Below are positions 1-6,831 of a DNA stretch of 8,542 nt, one piece after another (position 1 is the stretch's first letter; each line of letters opens with the position of its first letter). The stretch spans positions 1 through 8,542 of the forward strand of contig JAIFMH010000070.1 in assembly GCA_020048595.1 (NCBI GenBank). Direction: 5' to 3'. A model generated the notes under the pieces. It did not search any database. It was not told the origin of the DNA and worked only from the letters and a program-made list of their open reading frames with translations. The position numbers were made by a program, and so were the translations under genes. This DNA is from Bacteroidota bacterium. Its GTDB lineage: Bacteria > Bacteroidota > Bacteroidia > Bacteroidales > UBA4417.

Positions 1-54
1 CCGGGAGCCTCAGACAGGGCGGCAGCAATTATGGTTGAAAATCTTCGGAGTTGA
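1..54 (+). CDS. 3' end of an upstream gene, possibly lipid-A-disaccharide synthase (partial)
   Basis: Frame 1 is open from the window edge for 17 codons and ends in TGA at 52-54. The peptide reads PGASDRAAAIMVENLRS. A Gly-Ala-Ser-x-(R)-A-A-x-x-(I/V) turn leading into a short final helix is the usual ending of GT-B glycosyltransferases and resembles the C-terminus of LpxB, which makes lipid A disaccharide in the cytoplasm. I recall that lpxB is often found near comEC in Bacteroidales, which fits the next gene. Only 17 residues are visible, so the family call is an inference; that this is a coding tail is more likely than not. A 253-bp gap separates it from comEC. Confidence 0.42.
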   Translation, partial: PGASDRAAAIMVENLRS

Positions 55-262
55 GTTTTAACTTATATTCCTGAAAAAAATAATTTAAACCGGCTTAAAT
101 GAGAGACTTCATTTCAGCTATTCCTGCTCTGCTTTCTGAATTCTTTATTTTTGTCGGACATTAACGAGCCTTCGGAATTCAAGTAATTCGTTTTTATAGA
201 TTAAACGATATAGGTGCCATTTACACACCATATTTATTTAATTCACCGGATTTTATTTTTTA

Positions 263-276
263 ATTGATAAATCAAT
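263..276. repeat. Perfect 14-bp palindrome upstream of comEC
   Basis: ATTGAT-AA-ATCAAT is a perfect inverted repeat (6-bp arms, 2-bp centre) about 31 bp before the comEC start codon. It resembles a CRP/FNR-type half-site pair (TTGAT...ATCAA), but the spacer is 2 bp and not the 4 bp that those regulators require, so it is not a canonical FNR box. It could be an operator for another dimeric regulator or chance in AT-rich DNA. The rest of 55-307 holds no supported gene and no clear TAnnTTTG promoter. Confidence 0.25.
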
Positions 277-307
277 ACCTTTAGTCTTGATTTAAAGACA
301 ATTAATC

Positions 308-2374
308 ATGCAATACCGCCACCTGTTTCCAATGGTGAGAATATTGCTGCCATTTATGGCCGGGATTATTGTGTGCCTTACTATTTCAGGAACCAGCGCA
401 ATCTCCACGATTATCTGGATTGGCTTATTATTACTCACTGTAGCCACAGGTTTAATCCCTTTCGACAAATTCCGTTTTATAAATCGTTGGCTTTTTGGCA
501 TTATTGTTAGTTTATTTCTGTTTGTTACAGGATATAATTCAGTTGTACAGAACAAAGAAATACTGTGGACGGATCATTTCGCTGCAACGCAAACCGAAGG
601 TGTATTTATTGCAACAGTTGAAGAGCCATTGCAGGAAAAAGATCATAGCTTTAAAACTATACTCAGAGTAAGAGGAAAAGATTCGGCTATTAAACCTCCT
701 GCAGAAGGTAGCCTTGTTACATTTTCAGCAAATGTACAACAGATCAGCCCGCCACAAAATCCGGGATCATTTAATTACCGGAAATACATGGCGACCAATA
801 ATGTATACCACCAGGTATATTTAAACAACATTTCGTGGAAATTACTCGAAGTACCTAGAGGCTTCAGTTTTAATCGTATGGCTCATACGGTTTCAAAAAA
901 GTTTGTATCTATTCTGAATAACAATGGCCTGAAAGGTCAGGAATTTGCAGTGGCTTCTGCTTTAATCCTGGGGCAGAATGATATGTTGGATAATGAAACA
1001 CGCCAGGCATATTCAGGCTCAGGAGTAACCCATATTCTGAGTGTTTCGGGATTACATGTGGGGGTTATTTTTATAATTATCAGTTTCGTACTTGGATTCA
1101 TGAAAAAGCATGGGTGGCAACTCTATCTGAAAACCTTTCTGATTCTGATTACGATCTGGGCTTATGCATTGCTGACTGGGATGTCGCCTCCTGTTATGAG
1201 GGCAGCAGCTATGTTTACATTTATTTCGTTTGGTAATGCCAGCGGACGCTACACGCATATTATCAACTCTCTTTCAGTGTCGGCTATCTTGCTTCTTCTG
1301 ATTGATCCACTGATGATCAGTAATTTCGGATTCCAGCTTTCGTACCTAGCCATAATAGGAATTGTATTTATTAATAAACCCATTGCAGACTTGATATATT
1401 TTAAGAACAGAATAGCTAATAAAATATGGGGACTTATCGCGGTTTCACTTGCCGCACAAATAGCTACTGCACCACTCACGATGCTGTATTTTCATCAGTT
1501 TCCCGCATATTTTATACCAGCAAATCTTGTTGCAGTTCCACTATCGTTTCTGGCCATATATTCAGGAGTAGCTGTTCTGGCAACCTCGTTCATTCCTGTA
1601 ATCAGTAATTTTTTAGGCATTATCACTAATTACCTGCTGTTTGCACTAAACTATTCTGTTGGTTTTATTGAAAGTTTACCGTATTCCGTTCTTCATATTA
1701 CAAATATTTTTATGCCGGAAATGATACTTCTTTACCTGATTCTTATTTCAATACTCTTAATGTTCTATTTAAAGAGAAAGGTATTGCTGTATATTCCTTT
1801 GACATTGACCTTAGTACTTTCGGTAAGTTTTTCATTTACAGAAATAGAGAGGCAGCAGCAACAAAAGATAATTTTTTACAGTACTAACAAACAATCTGCC
1901 ATTGGATTTATAAACGGGGGACAGCAAATATTGGTAGCAGACTCCTTATTACTTAATGATGAAAAAGCTATCAGGTTTCAACTTGATGGAGCCAGACCAC
2001 TTTATGGATTAATTACTTTGCATAATTTTGCACTTGATACTCTGACAGGCCTTAATCAAAAGCTCCCGAAAAAACTATCAACGCTAAGGAGCCATGGCAA
2101 TATTTTTCTTTTTCAAAATAAACGGGTAGCCATTATTGAAAGCATCCCACAACCATACGGTAGTTTCACAAAACTGAGTGTCGACTATCTCGTAATCCGG
2201 AATAATCCGAAGCTGCGCATCCATGATCTGTTGAAACTGTACCAGCCAGGACAAATCATCGTAGACGGATCCAACTCATATTACAAGACAGAAAAATGGC
2301 TGGCAGAATTTAAAGAAGCGGGATTCAACGCATATAGTGTTAAAAAATCGGGCGCTTTTGTTGTTGATTTGTAA
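308..2374 (+). CDS. comEC: ComEC/Rec2 family DNA-uptake channel protein
   Basis: A complete 688-residue polytopic inner-membrane protein that is expected to carry single-stranded DNA across the cytoplasmic membrane during natural transformation. Helices at about 11-27, 33-50 and 60-79 come first. A soluble beta-rich segment follows (about 90-180, the DUF4131/OB-like region). The Competence domain (about 205-500) carries three hallmark motifs: HILSVSGLHVG at 242-252, LTGMSPPVMRAA at 289-300 and FGFQLSYLA at 340-348. The C-terminal 170 residues occupy the place of the metallo-beta-lactamase-like domain of Bacillus ComEC but show no HxHxDH-type metal motif; this short degenerate form is common in Bacteroidota. 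The start at 308 leaves a short leader before the first helix; ATG at 332 (residue 9) is an alternative. There is no Shine-Dalgarno. It converges with the DUF192 gene, with 81 bp between the stops. Confidence 0.93.
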   Translation: MQYRHLFPMVRILLPFMAGIIVCLTISGTSAISTIIWIGLLLLTVATGLIPFDKFRFINRWLFGIIVSLFLFVTGYNSVVQNKEILWTDHFAATQTEGVFIATVEEPLQEKDHSFKTILRVRGKDSAIKPPAEGSLVTFSANVQQISPPQNPGSFNYRKYMATNNVYHQVYLNNISWKLLEVPRGFSFNRMAHTVSKKFVSILNNNGLKGQEFAVASALILGQNDMLDNETRQAYSGSGVTHILSVSGLHVGVIFIIISFVLGFMKKHGWQLYLKTFLILITIWAYALLTGMSPPVMRAAAMFTFISFGNASGRYTHIINSLSVSAILLLLIDPLMISNFGFQLSYLAIIGIVFINKPIADLIYFKNRIANKIWGLIAVSLAAQIATAPLTMLYFHQFPAYFIPANLVAVPLSFLAIYSGVAVLATSFIPVISNFLGIITNYLLFALNYSVGFIESLPYSVLHITNIFMPEMILLYLILISILLMFYLKRKVLLYIPLTLTLVLSVSFSFTEIERQQQQKIIFYSTNKQSAIGFINGGQQILVADSLLLNDEKAIRFQLDGARPLYGLITLHNFALDTLTGLNQKLPKKLSTLRSHGNIFLFQNKRVAIIESIPQPYGSFTKLSVDYLVIRNNPKLRIHDLLKLYQPGQIIVDGSNSYYKTEKWLAEFKEAGFNAYSVKKSGAFVVDL

Positions 2375-2455
2375 AATGCAACATTTACTAAAGACGTATT
2401 TTGTTCCCCATCTTGAGTAAATACGATTGATCCAAGAGTTAAGAACCAAGAAAAA

Positions 2456-2995
2456 TTAAAAAGAAATCAAATCCCCAATCTTGATTCCATATTTCGAAGT
2501 GTATCCGGCATTAACTTCAACTACGTATAAGGCAGGATTTGCAGATACAATCTGATCAAGTGAATACGGCTTACAGTTTTTGTGAATACTAACAATACGG
2601 CGATCAGTATCAACATACATAATATCAAGCGAAATAATTGTATTTTTCATCCAAAAGGATTGTGTTTCCTGAACACCCATAAGGAAAAGCATTCCTGCAT
2701 TTTCCGGCATCGTATCCCTGTACATGAGACCTTGCGCTCGTTCAGCATCATCATCAGCCACTTCAATTTCGATAACAGAAATAACTCTATTTGTTTTTCC
2801 ATCTAAAAACCGAAGTTCTCCATCCTTACGGAAAACTGGCTTTGGAGGAGTAGCTGGTTGTTTATTTTCGATACTGACAGGCTTACGCACTGGCTTTTTA
2901 GCTGGATTTACAAATACGATCAGCGAACCTATAATTATAATTAAGATAAGAATTGTGGCAATAACAATGTTGTAAACGGATGGTTTGGTTTTCAT
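2456..2995 (-). CDS. Membrane-anchored DUF192 family protein
   Basis: 179 residues. One N-terminal membrane helix (about 8-29) is followed by a Pro/Lys-rich linker (about 31-56) and a DUF192 domain (about 60-179). The domain is recognised by ERAQGLMYRD at 85-94, GMLFLM at 101-106, the family signature FWMKNTIISLDIMYVD at 114-129, and the closing VVEVNAGY...GIKIGD at 158-175. DUF192 proteins are small exported beta-barrel-like proteins whose biochemical role is not established. The topology puts the domain in the periplasm as an anchored protein. It starts 61 bp downstream of the EEP nuclease stop on the same strand, with no promoter consensus between them, so the two are probably cotranscribed. 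The start is the first in-frame ATG before the hydrophobic helix. Family assignment is firm; function is unknown. Confidence 0.9.
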   Translation of the reverse strand: MKTKPSVYNIVIATILILIIIIGSLIVFVNPAKKPVRKPVSIENKQPATPPKPVFRKDGELRFLDGKTNRVISVIEIEVADDDAERAQGLMYRDTMPENAGMLFLMGVQETQSFWMKNTIISLDIMYVDTDRRIVSIHKNCKPYSLDQIVSANPALYVVEVNAGYTSKYGIKIGDLISF

Positions 2996-3056
2996 TGATG
3001 ATCTGGTTTTTACTTTTTTAATACTTTTTCTTATTCATAAAGGCTGTAATGGCTGA

Positions 3057-4136
3057 TTAAAACTTAAAATCCATATAAACCGGAAGGTGATCACTGAATC
3101 CGCCGATATATTTGGCGCCATAATACGTACGGAAAGGTTTTTTACCAAACCAGGCTTCGTCGTCCTGCAATAAAAACGGTGCACTAAAAATCCGCAGACT
3201 GTGCGGTGTAGTATGCTCCAGCAAAGGACGCGATATTATCATGTGATCAATAGTTTCCCATTCTTCCCTGAATTTGATGGTGCCTTTATCCCAAGAAATA
3301 CCTGCTCCGGCAAGCATATTATAAAGATCATCAGGAGCCAGGTTTACAGAGTCCATTTTTGCACGAAGCACTTTGCTTACGCCTTCCTCATAAGGGGATT
3401 CATTTAAATCGCCAATGATAAGAATGTTTGCGTCCGGATTTACAGCCAGCAACGAATCAGAGTGCTTACGTACCACTGATGCAACATAATTTCTCTTAGG
3501 AATTGTCGCCATTGCACCTCCAAACTTGGATGGCCAGTGGTTAACAAAAATATTAATTGTATCTCGTTTGCAGGCTATTCCTTTTACAAACAAAATATCA
3601 CGTGTACGGGAAGAAGTATCGAATGGAAAGCGGATCAAAACAGGCTGGCTTTGTAAAACTCTGAATTTATCGGGTCGGTAAAGTAACGCTACGTCAATTC
3701 CTCTCGGATCGGGTGATTCAAAATGAATGATCTTATACCCGAAATTTTTAAGTGGTGTGAAATTCACTAAGCCGTAAAGCACTCTGAAATTTTCGACTTC
3801 ACATAATCCAATTACATCCGGTGGCTCCCAACCACCCACAGCAAGCACCACTTTTGCTATATTGATTTGTTTTTGCTTCAACCGGTTGCTTGTCCATCCA
3901 CGCATCCCGGCAGGTTGATACTCATCATCCGATGTTATACTATCATCCCTGGGATCGAATAAATTCTCAACGTTGTAAAACATGACACGCAAAACATCAT
4001 CTCCTCTTTTATCTGCATCCGGTTGTTGAAAAACAGCCTTTTTCTGATTTGCGCCTTGCATGTCCTGAGCCTGCAAATAACAAACGAATACCAGTGAGAA
4101 TGTAAAGAAAAACAAATAGGTAAGGATGAGTTTCAT
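3057..4136 (-). CDS. Secreted endonuclease/exonuclease/phosphatase (EEP) family protein
   Basis: 359 residues from the chosen start. A signal peptide (1-24, MKLI...YLQAQ) is followed by an EEP/DNase I-like fold. Numbered from this start, the metal and catalytic motifs are all present: FYNVENLFD at 53-61 (Asn), CEVEN at 112-116 (metal-binding Glu113), NHWPS at 199-203 (His200), GDLNES at 242-247 (Asp243, Asn245), an IDHMI strand near 296-300, and the terminal SDH at 348-350 (Asp349, His350). The enzyme should therefore be an active Mg-dependent phosphodiesterase or phosphatase acting outside the cytoplasm; the substrate (DNA, RNA, lipid or sugar phosphate) cannot be read from the sequence. The frame extends upstream to an ATG at 4160, but a perfect TAnnTTTG promoter element overlaps that codon, and the signal peptide begins at the 4136 ATG, so 4136 is preferred. 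It precedes the DUF192 gene in a likely two-gene unit. Confidence 0.92.
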   Translation of the reverse strand: MKLILTYLFFFTFSLVFVCYLQAQDMQGANQKKAVFQQPDADKRGDDVLRVMFYNVENLFDPRDDSITSDDEYQPAGMRGWTSNRLKQKQINIAKVVLAVGGWEPPDVIGLCEVENFRVLYGLVNFTPLKNFGYKIIHFESPDPRGIDVALLYRPDKFRVLQSQPVLIRFPFDTSSRTRDILFVKGIACKRDTINIFVNHWPSKFGGAMATIPKRNYVASVVRKHSDSLLAVNPDANILIIGDLNESPYEEGVSKVLRAKMDSVNLAPDDLYNMLAGAGISWDKGTIKFREEWETIDHMIISRPLLEHTTPHSLRIFSAPFLLQDDEAWFGKKPFRTYYGAKYIGGFSDHLPVYMDFKF

Positions 4137-4157
4137 TAAATCGGCTTCAATTGTTTC

Positions 4158-4165
4158 CAAAGGTA
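4158..4165 (-). promoter_or_regulatory. Bacteroidota-type -7 promoter element for the EEP-DUF192 unit
   Basis: Read on the minus strand this is TACCTTTG, a perfect match to the Bacteroidota -7 consensus TAnnTTTG. It lies 21 bp before the preferred ATG (4136), which would give a 5' leader of about 15 bases. I see no good TTTG-like -33 box 19-21 bp upstream. The element overlaps the alternative start codon at 4158-4160, which argues that this longer start is not used. Confidence 0.5.
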
Positions 4166-4273
4166 ATGATTTATAAATAACCTTCCACGTAAGCTGACAG
4201 CTGCCATCGAATCAGAAGCAGAGTAGATTTATTCTAAATTACATATACAGCTTTATTGCAAGAGTTGATTTTA

Positions 4274-4281
4274 TACATTCG
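4274..4281 (+). promoter_or_regulatory. Possible -7 promoter element for the membrane Fe-S protein gene
   Basis: TACATTCG matches TAnnTTTG at all but one fixed base and lies 48 bp before the ATG at 4330. A TTG at 4256-4258 sits upstream, but the 15-bp spacing is shorter than the usual 19-21 bp. The 4166-4329 gap separates divergent genes and must hold promoters for both directions; this is the best plus-strand candidate that I see in it. The match is weak. Confidence 0.22.
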
Positions 4282-4329
4282 CACAACATTATGACTCAAA
4301 CTTAAAAAGCTGTTAATACTTTCAATTTC

Positions 4330-6249
4330 ATGGCTAACAATAAGAAATCACCTGTAAATTATTATCGGATTACGCTTCAGTGGGGAATATTCGTACTACT
4401 GGCATATATGCTTGTCAGGCCTATTCTGGATAAAAACTATGTTCCTGATTTTGAAGCTTACTGCCCCTTTGGAGGAATGCAATCACTGGCCAGCTATTTT
4501 TCAAGCCATTCGTTGGCTTGTTCTATGACTACAGTACAAATATTTTTAGGGATAACTTTGATCCTGGCCGTTGTATTGTTCAGTAAACTCTTCTGTAGCT
4601 ATATTTGTCCGATTGGTACTTTCACTGAGTGGATGGGTTCTTTAGGCCGGAAAGCCAGATTGCATATCACTTTAACCGGAAAACCAGATAAAGTACTCCG
4701 GCTTTTAAAATACATTCTCCTGTATATTACATTCTATTTTACAGTTACAGCCAGTGAATTGTTTTGCAGGCAATTCGATCCCTTTTATGCAGCCTTTACC
4801 GGATTCAGCGGCGATGTGTATTTCTGGTATGCTTTTCCGGCATTGCTACTAACGATAGCCGGCTCGTTCTTTATACGGCAGTTCTGGTGCAAATATTTGT
4901 GCCCGCTTGGCGCCGTAACCAATATTGCAGTATATGCGCTTCCTGCTGCAGCTATTACATTGCTATGGGTTTTGCTTACCAATGTTGCAGGTTTTGTAAT
5001 TCCATGGCCATGGCTGTTGGGAGCGCTTTGCCTGATGGGTTTTATTTTTGAAGCAACAACTCTTAAGTTCTTAATTTTCCCCTCGTTGCGTATTACCCGC
5101 CACGAAGACCTTTGCACACATTGCCGGATTTGTGACAAAAAATGTCCTATGGCAATAAATATTTCTACGGTTGATACTGTTGATCATATCGATTGTCATT
5201 TATGTATTGATTGCGTGGTAAAATGTCCTGAAAAAGGTGCTCTGACAATTAACAAACGGAAGAACCTGCAATGGTTGCCGGCTGTTGCCACAGTTATACT
5301 AACCGCTGCCGCAATAACGATAGCCACTTTTTATGAATTGCCTACCATCAGCGAAAACTGGAGTGATATAAATGGCAAAGACGTGAAAACAGTTAAAATG
5401 GATGGGTTGAAAAACATCAAGTGTTTCGGCAGTTCCCGTTCTTTTGCCAACCACATGAAAGAAATACCAGGTGTTTTGGGCGTAGAAACTTTTGTAAAAC
5501 ATCATAGAGTTATAGTCTACTATAACGAAACCATTATCAACGAGGATCAAGTAAAAGAAGCGATCTTCTCCCCTCTTTCCGTACTGCTTAATTATAACGG
5601 GAAAATCTCTGGCACGGTTAGTTTTATGATATTAGGCGTTGATCGTTGTTTTGATCCGAATGATCAGTTTTATCTGGGCGAATTACTTCGCAAAGACAAA
5701 GGTATATTAGCTCTCAGCACCCAATTTGGCGAGCCGGTTCAGGCTACCATCTATTTTAATGCGGCTTTAACTGATGAGAATAAGATTAAGGAAGCAGTAT
5801 CTCAGCAAACACTTGTAACGGGCGAAGGAAATGAGCAAAACTCTATTAAAACCGGTTTCGTTGTTAATGAAACAGGAAAAACAACAGGCACAATACCTGC
5901 ATACGAATTCTTAACCATGTTTATTCCAACCACCGATATTACATTTAATAAATACGAAAGCTTTACTGATGACAAAATGTTGGTTTATGAACTTCCATTC
6001 GTAGAAGCATCAGACCCTGCCATGCAAAAATGGATTCCCTTCCTGGTTTCACATGCTTCAAATGACGATGGGATAGTCAGGATACAAACATCATTTACTG
6101 AAAGTGGCCCCGTAATCAAAATATGGTTCGTATCTGGCCTGACTACAGTTGAGAAAATCAATTCCATTCTAAAAACGCAGGAATTTATTGTTCACTATCC
6201 GGATAAATCTGTAAAAAAGGTAAAGAATCCATTCAACTTTGCTATTTGA
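4330..6249 (+). CDS. NapH/CcoG-type polytopic membrane ferredoxin with three C-terminal HMA-like modules
   Basis: 639 residues. About six membrane helices (near 14-32, 68-86, 124-141, 163-183, 205-223, 225-243) carry Cys-Pro motifs typical of NapH/CcoG-like redox proteins: YCPFGG at 44-49, FCSYICP at 88-94 and FWCKYLCP at 185-192. Two 4Fe-4S motifs follow, CxxCxxCxxxCP at 262-273 and CxxCxxCxxxCP at 289-300, predicted to be cytoplasmic. A seventh helix (about 314-333) then leads to a C-terminal part of about 300 residues that should be periplasmic. That part shows three repeats of a beta-alpha-beta-beta-alpha pattern like HMA domains: about 353-412, 427-491 and 547-622. Repeat 1 keeps one Cys (C364) where HMA domains have CxxC; repeat 2 has C440; repeat 3 has none. 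It probably moves electrons across or within the inner membrane; donor and acceptor are unknown. CcoG has an Ig-like C-terminal domain, unlike this protein. The gene is monocistronic, divergent from the EEP gene and convergent with the next. Confidence 0.88.
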   Translation: MANNKKSPVNYYRITLQWGIFVLLAYMLVRPILDKNYVPDFEAYCPFGGMQSLASYFSSHSLACSMTTVQIFLGITLILAVVLFSKLFCSYICPIGTFTEWMGSLGRKARLHITLTGKPDKVLRLLKYILLYITFYFTVTASELFCRQFDPFYAAFTGFSGDVYFWYAFPALLLTIAGSFFIRQFWCKYLCPLGAVTNIAVYALPAAAITLLWVLLTNVAGFVIPWPWLLGALCLMGFIFEATTLKFLIFPSLRITRHEDLCTHCRICDKKCPMAINISTVDTVDHIDCHLCIDCVVKCPEKGALTINKRKNLQWLPAVATVILTAAAITIATFYELPTISENWSDINGKDVKTVKMDGLKNIKCFGSSRSFANHMKEIPGVLGVETFVKHHRVIVYYNETIINEDQVKEAIFSPLSVLLNYNGKISGTVSFMILGVDRCFDPNDQFYLGELLRKDKGILALSTQFGEPVQATIYFNAALTDENKIKEAVSQQTLVTGEGNEQNSIKTGFVVNETGKTTGTIPAYEFLTMFIPTTDITFNKYESFTDDKMLVYELPFVEASDPAMQKWIPFLVSHASNDDGIVRIQTSFTESGPVIKIWFVSGLTTVEKINSILKTQEFIVHYPDKSVKKVKNPFNFAI

Positions 6250-6318
6250 TTTCAAATAACAAATCCCCTTATCAAAGCATTATCCTGAAATGATGGTGAA
6301 CTGATGGTTCTATTCATT

Positions 6319-6346
6319 AAATTATGATAGTTTAAAAAATTATGAT
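6319..6346. repeat. Short tandem direct repeat in a convergent intergenic gap
   Basis: The 10-mer AAATTATGAT occurs at 6319-6328 and again at 6337-6346, an 18-bp period. A second pair, TGATGGT, lies just upstream around 6290-6307. The gap 6250-6402 between two convergent stop codons contains no gene. The repeats are AT-rich and may be fortuitous. Confidence 0.3.
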
Positions 6347-6402
6347 TTTCCACAATATCATTCTATCCCTTCTGTTAACAGCAAATCAGTCTGCTAATTA
6401 CT

Positions 6403-6831
6403 TCATCCGGTAGCTTCTTTTTTAGAAAAAACCAATACGATGGAGGCTGAAAAATCTACAATAAAGGCTGTAATAATCATTGACATGAGTATTACTCTCC
6501 AGGAATAATTTACATCACGCACCCAATAATGTATGATTAATGCCAAACAATTTAACAGTGAAAAAATACCGAGTGTATAAAGAGAAAATTTCTTGTCAGG
6601 AGAAACCGGAATCAGTAATGCAGCCATTCCAATTGCAGTTAATTTGAAAATCCCCCAGATTGTACCCCAAAAAATCGGTATCAACATAATAAAGTAAAAA
6701 ATATTCCAGTTATTATACCATTGATTTGTCCTGTCGATAGTCCAGTTAAGCAGATGCATAAAGGCCATATTAATTAACCCCAATGCAACAAGGCATATCG
6801 GAATAAATAAAACAAACTTTAGTTTTTTCAT
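6403..6831 (-). CDS. Hypothetical four-helix membrane protein
   Basis: 142 residues, not recognised as a named family. Four hydrophobic segments are visible at about 5-27, 43-74 (long, perhaps bent or split), 84-104 and 112-135. The ends are short and basic (MKKLK at the N-terminus, SKKEATG at the C-terminus), which suggests both termini are in the cytoplasm. The second loop (28-42) is rich in Trp/Asn/Tyr (NWTIDRTNQWYNNWN) and should be periplasmic. There are no Cys pairs, His clusters or catalytic motifs. The start is the first ATG before the basic N-terminus, and the hydrophobic pattern spans the whole frame, supporting a real gene. It is alone on its strand: the next minus-strand feature upstream is the tRNA, 353 bp away, and it converges with the Fe-S protein gene, 153 bp between stops. 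Small accessory membrane proteins of this kind are common in Bacteroidota; no function is inferred. Confidence 0.72.
   Translation of the reverse strand: MKKLKFVLFIPICLVALGLINMAFMHLLNWTIDRTNQWYNNWNIFYFIMLIPIFWGTIWGIFKLTAIGMAALLIPVSPDKKFSLYTLGIFSLLNCLALIIHYWVRDVNYSWRVILMSMIITAFIVDFSASIVLVFSKKEATG

Noticed and set aside
99..164. 21-residue ORF (MRDFISAIPALLSEFFIFVGH) in the gap before comEC
   Set aside because: Very short, with no promoter or leader support and no recognisable features; expected by chance in a 253-bp gap.
4065..4136. EEP protein as a lipoprotein because of a Cys near the end of the hydrophobic stretch
   Set aside because: The bases encode VFVCYLQAQ; the residues before Cys do not fit a lipobox, and a signal peptidase I site (QA-Q) follows.
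4785..5138. 117-codon minus-strand reading frame inside the Fe-S protein gene
   Set aside because: Lies wholly within a gene with strong motif support in another frame and has no domain features of its own; treated as a shadow frame.
6243..6258. Hairpin TATTTGA-TT-TCAAATA spanning the stop codon of the Fe-S protein gene, considered as a terminator
   Set aside because: The stem is almost all A-T and no U-run follows it.
6372..6381. Perfect palindrome CTGTTAACAG downstream of two convergent genes
   Set aside because: Only 10 bp with no loop; too short to call an operator or terminator without conservation data.
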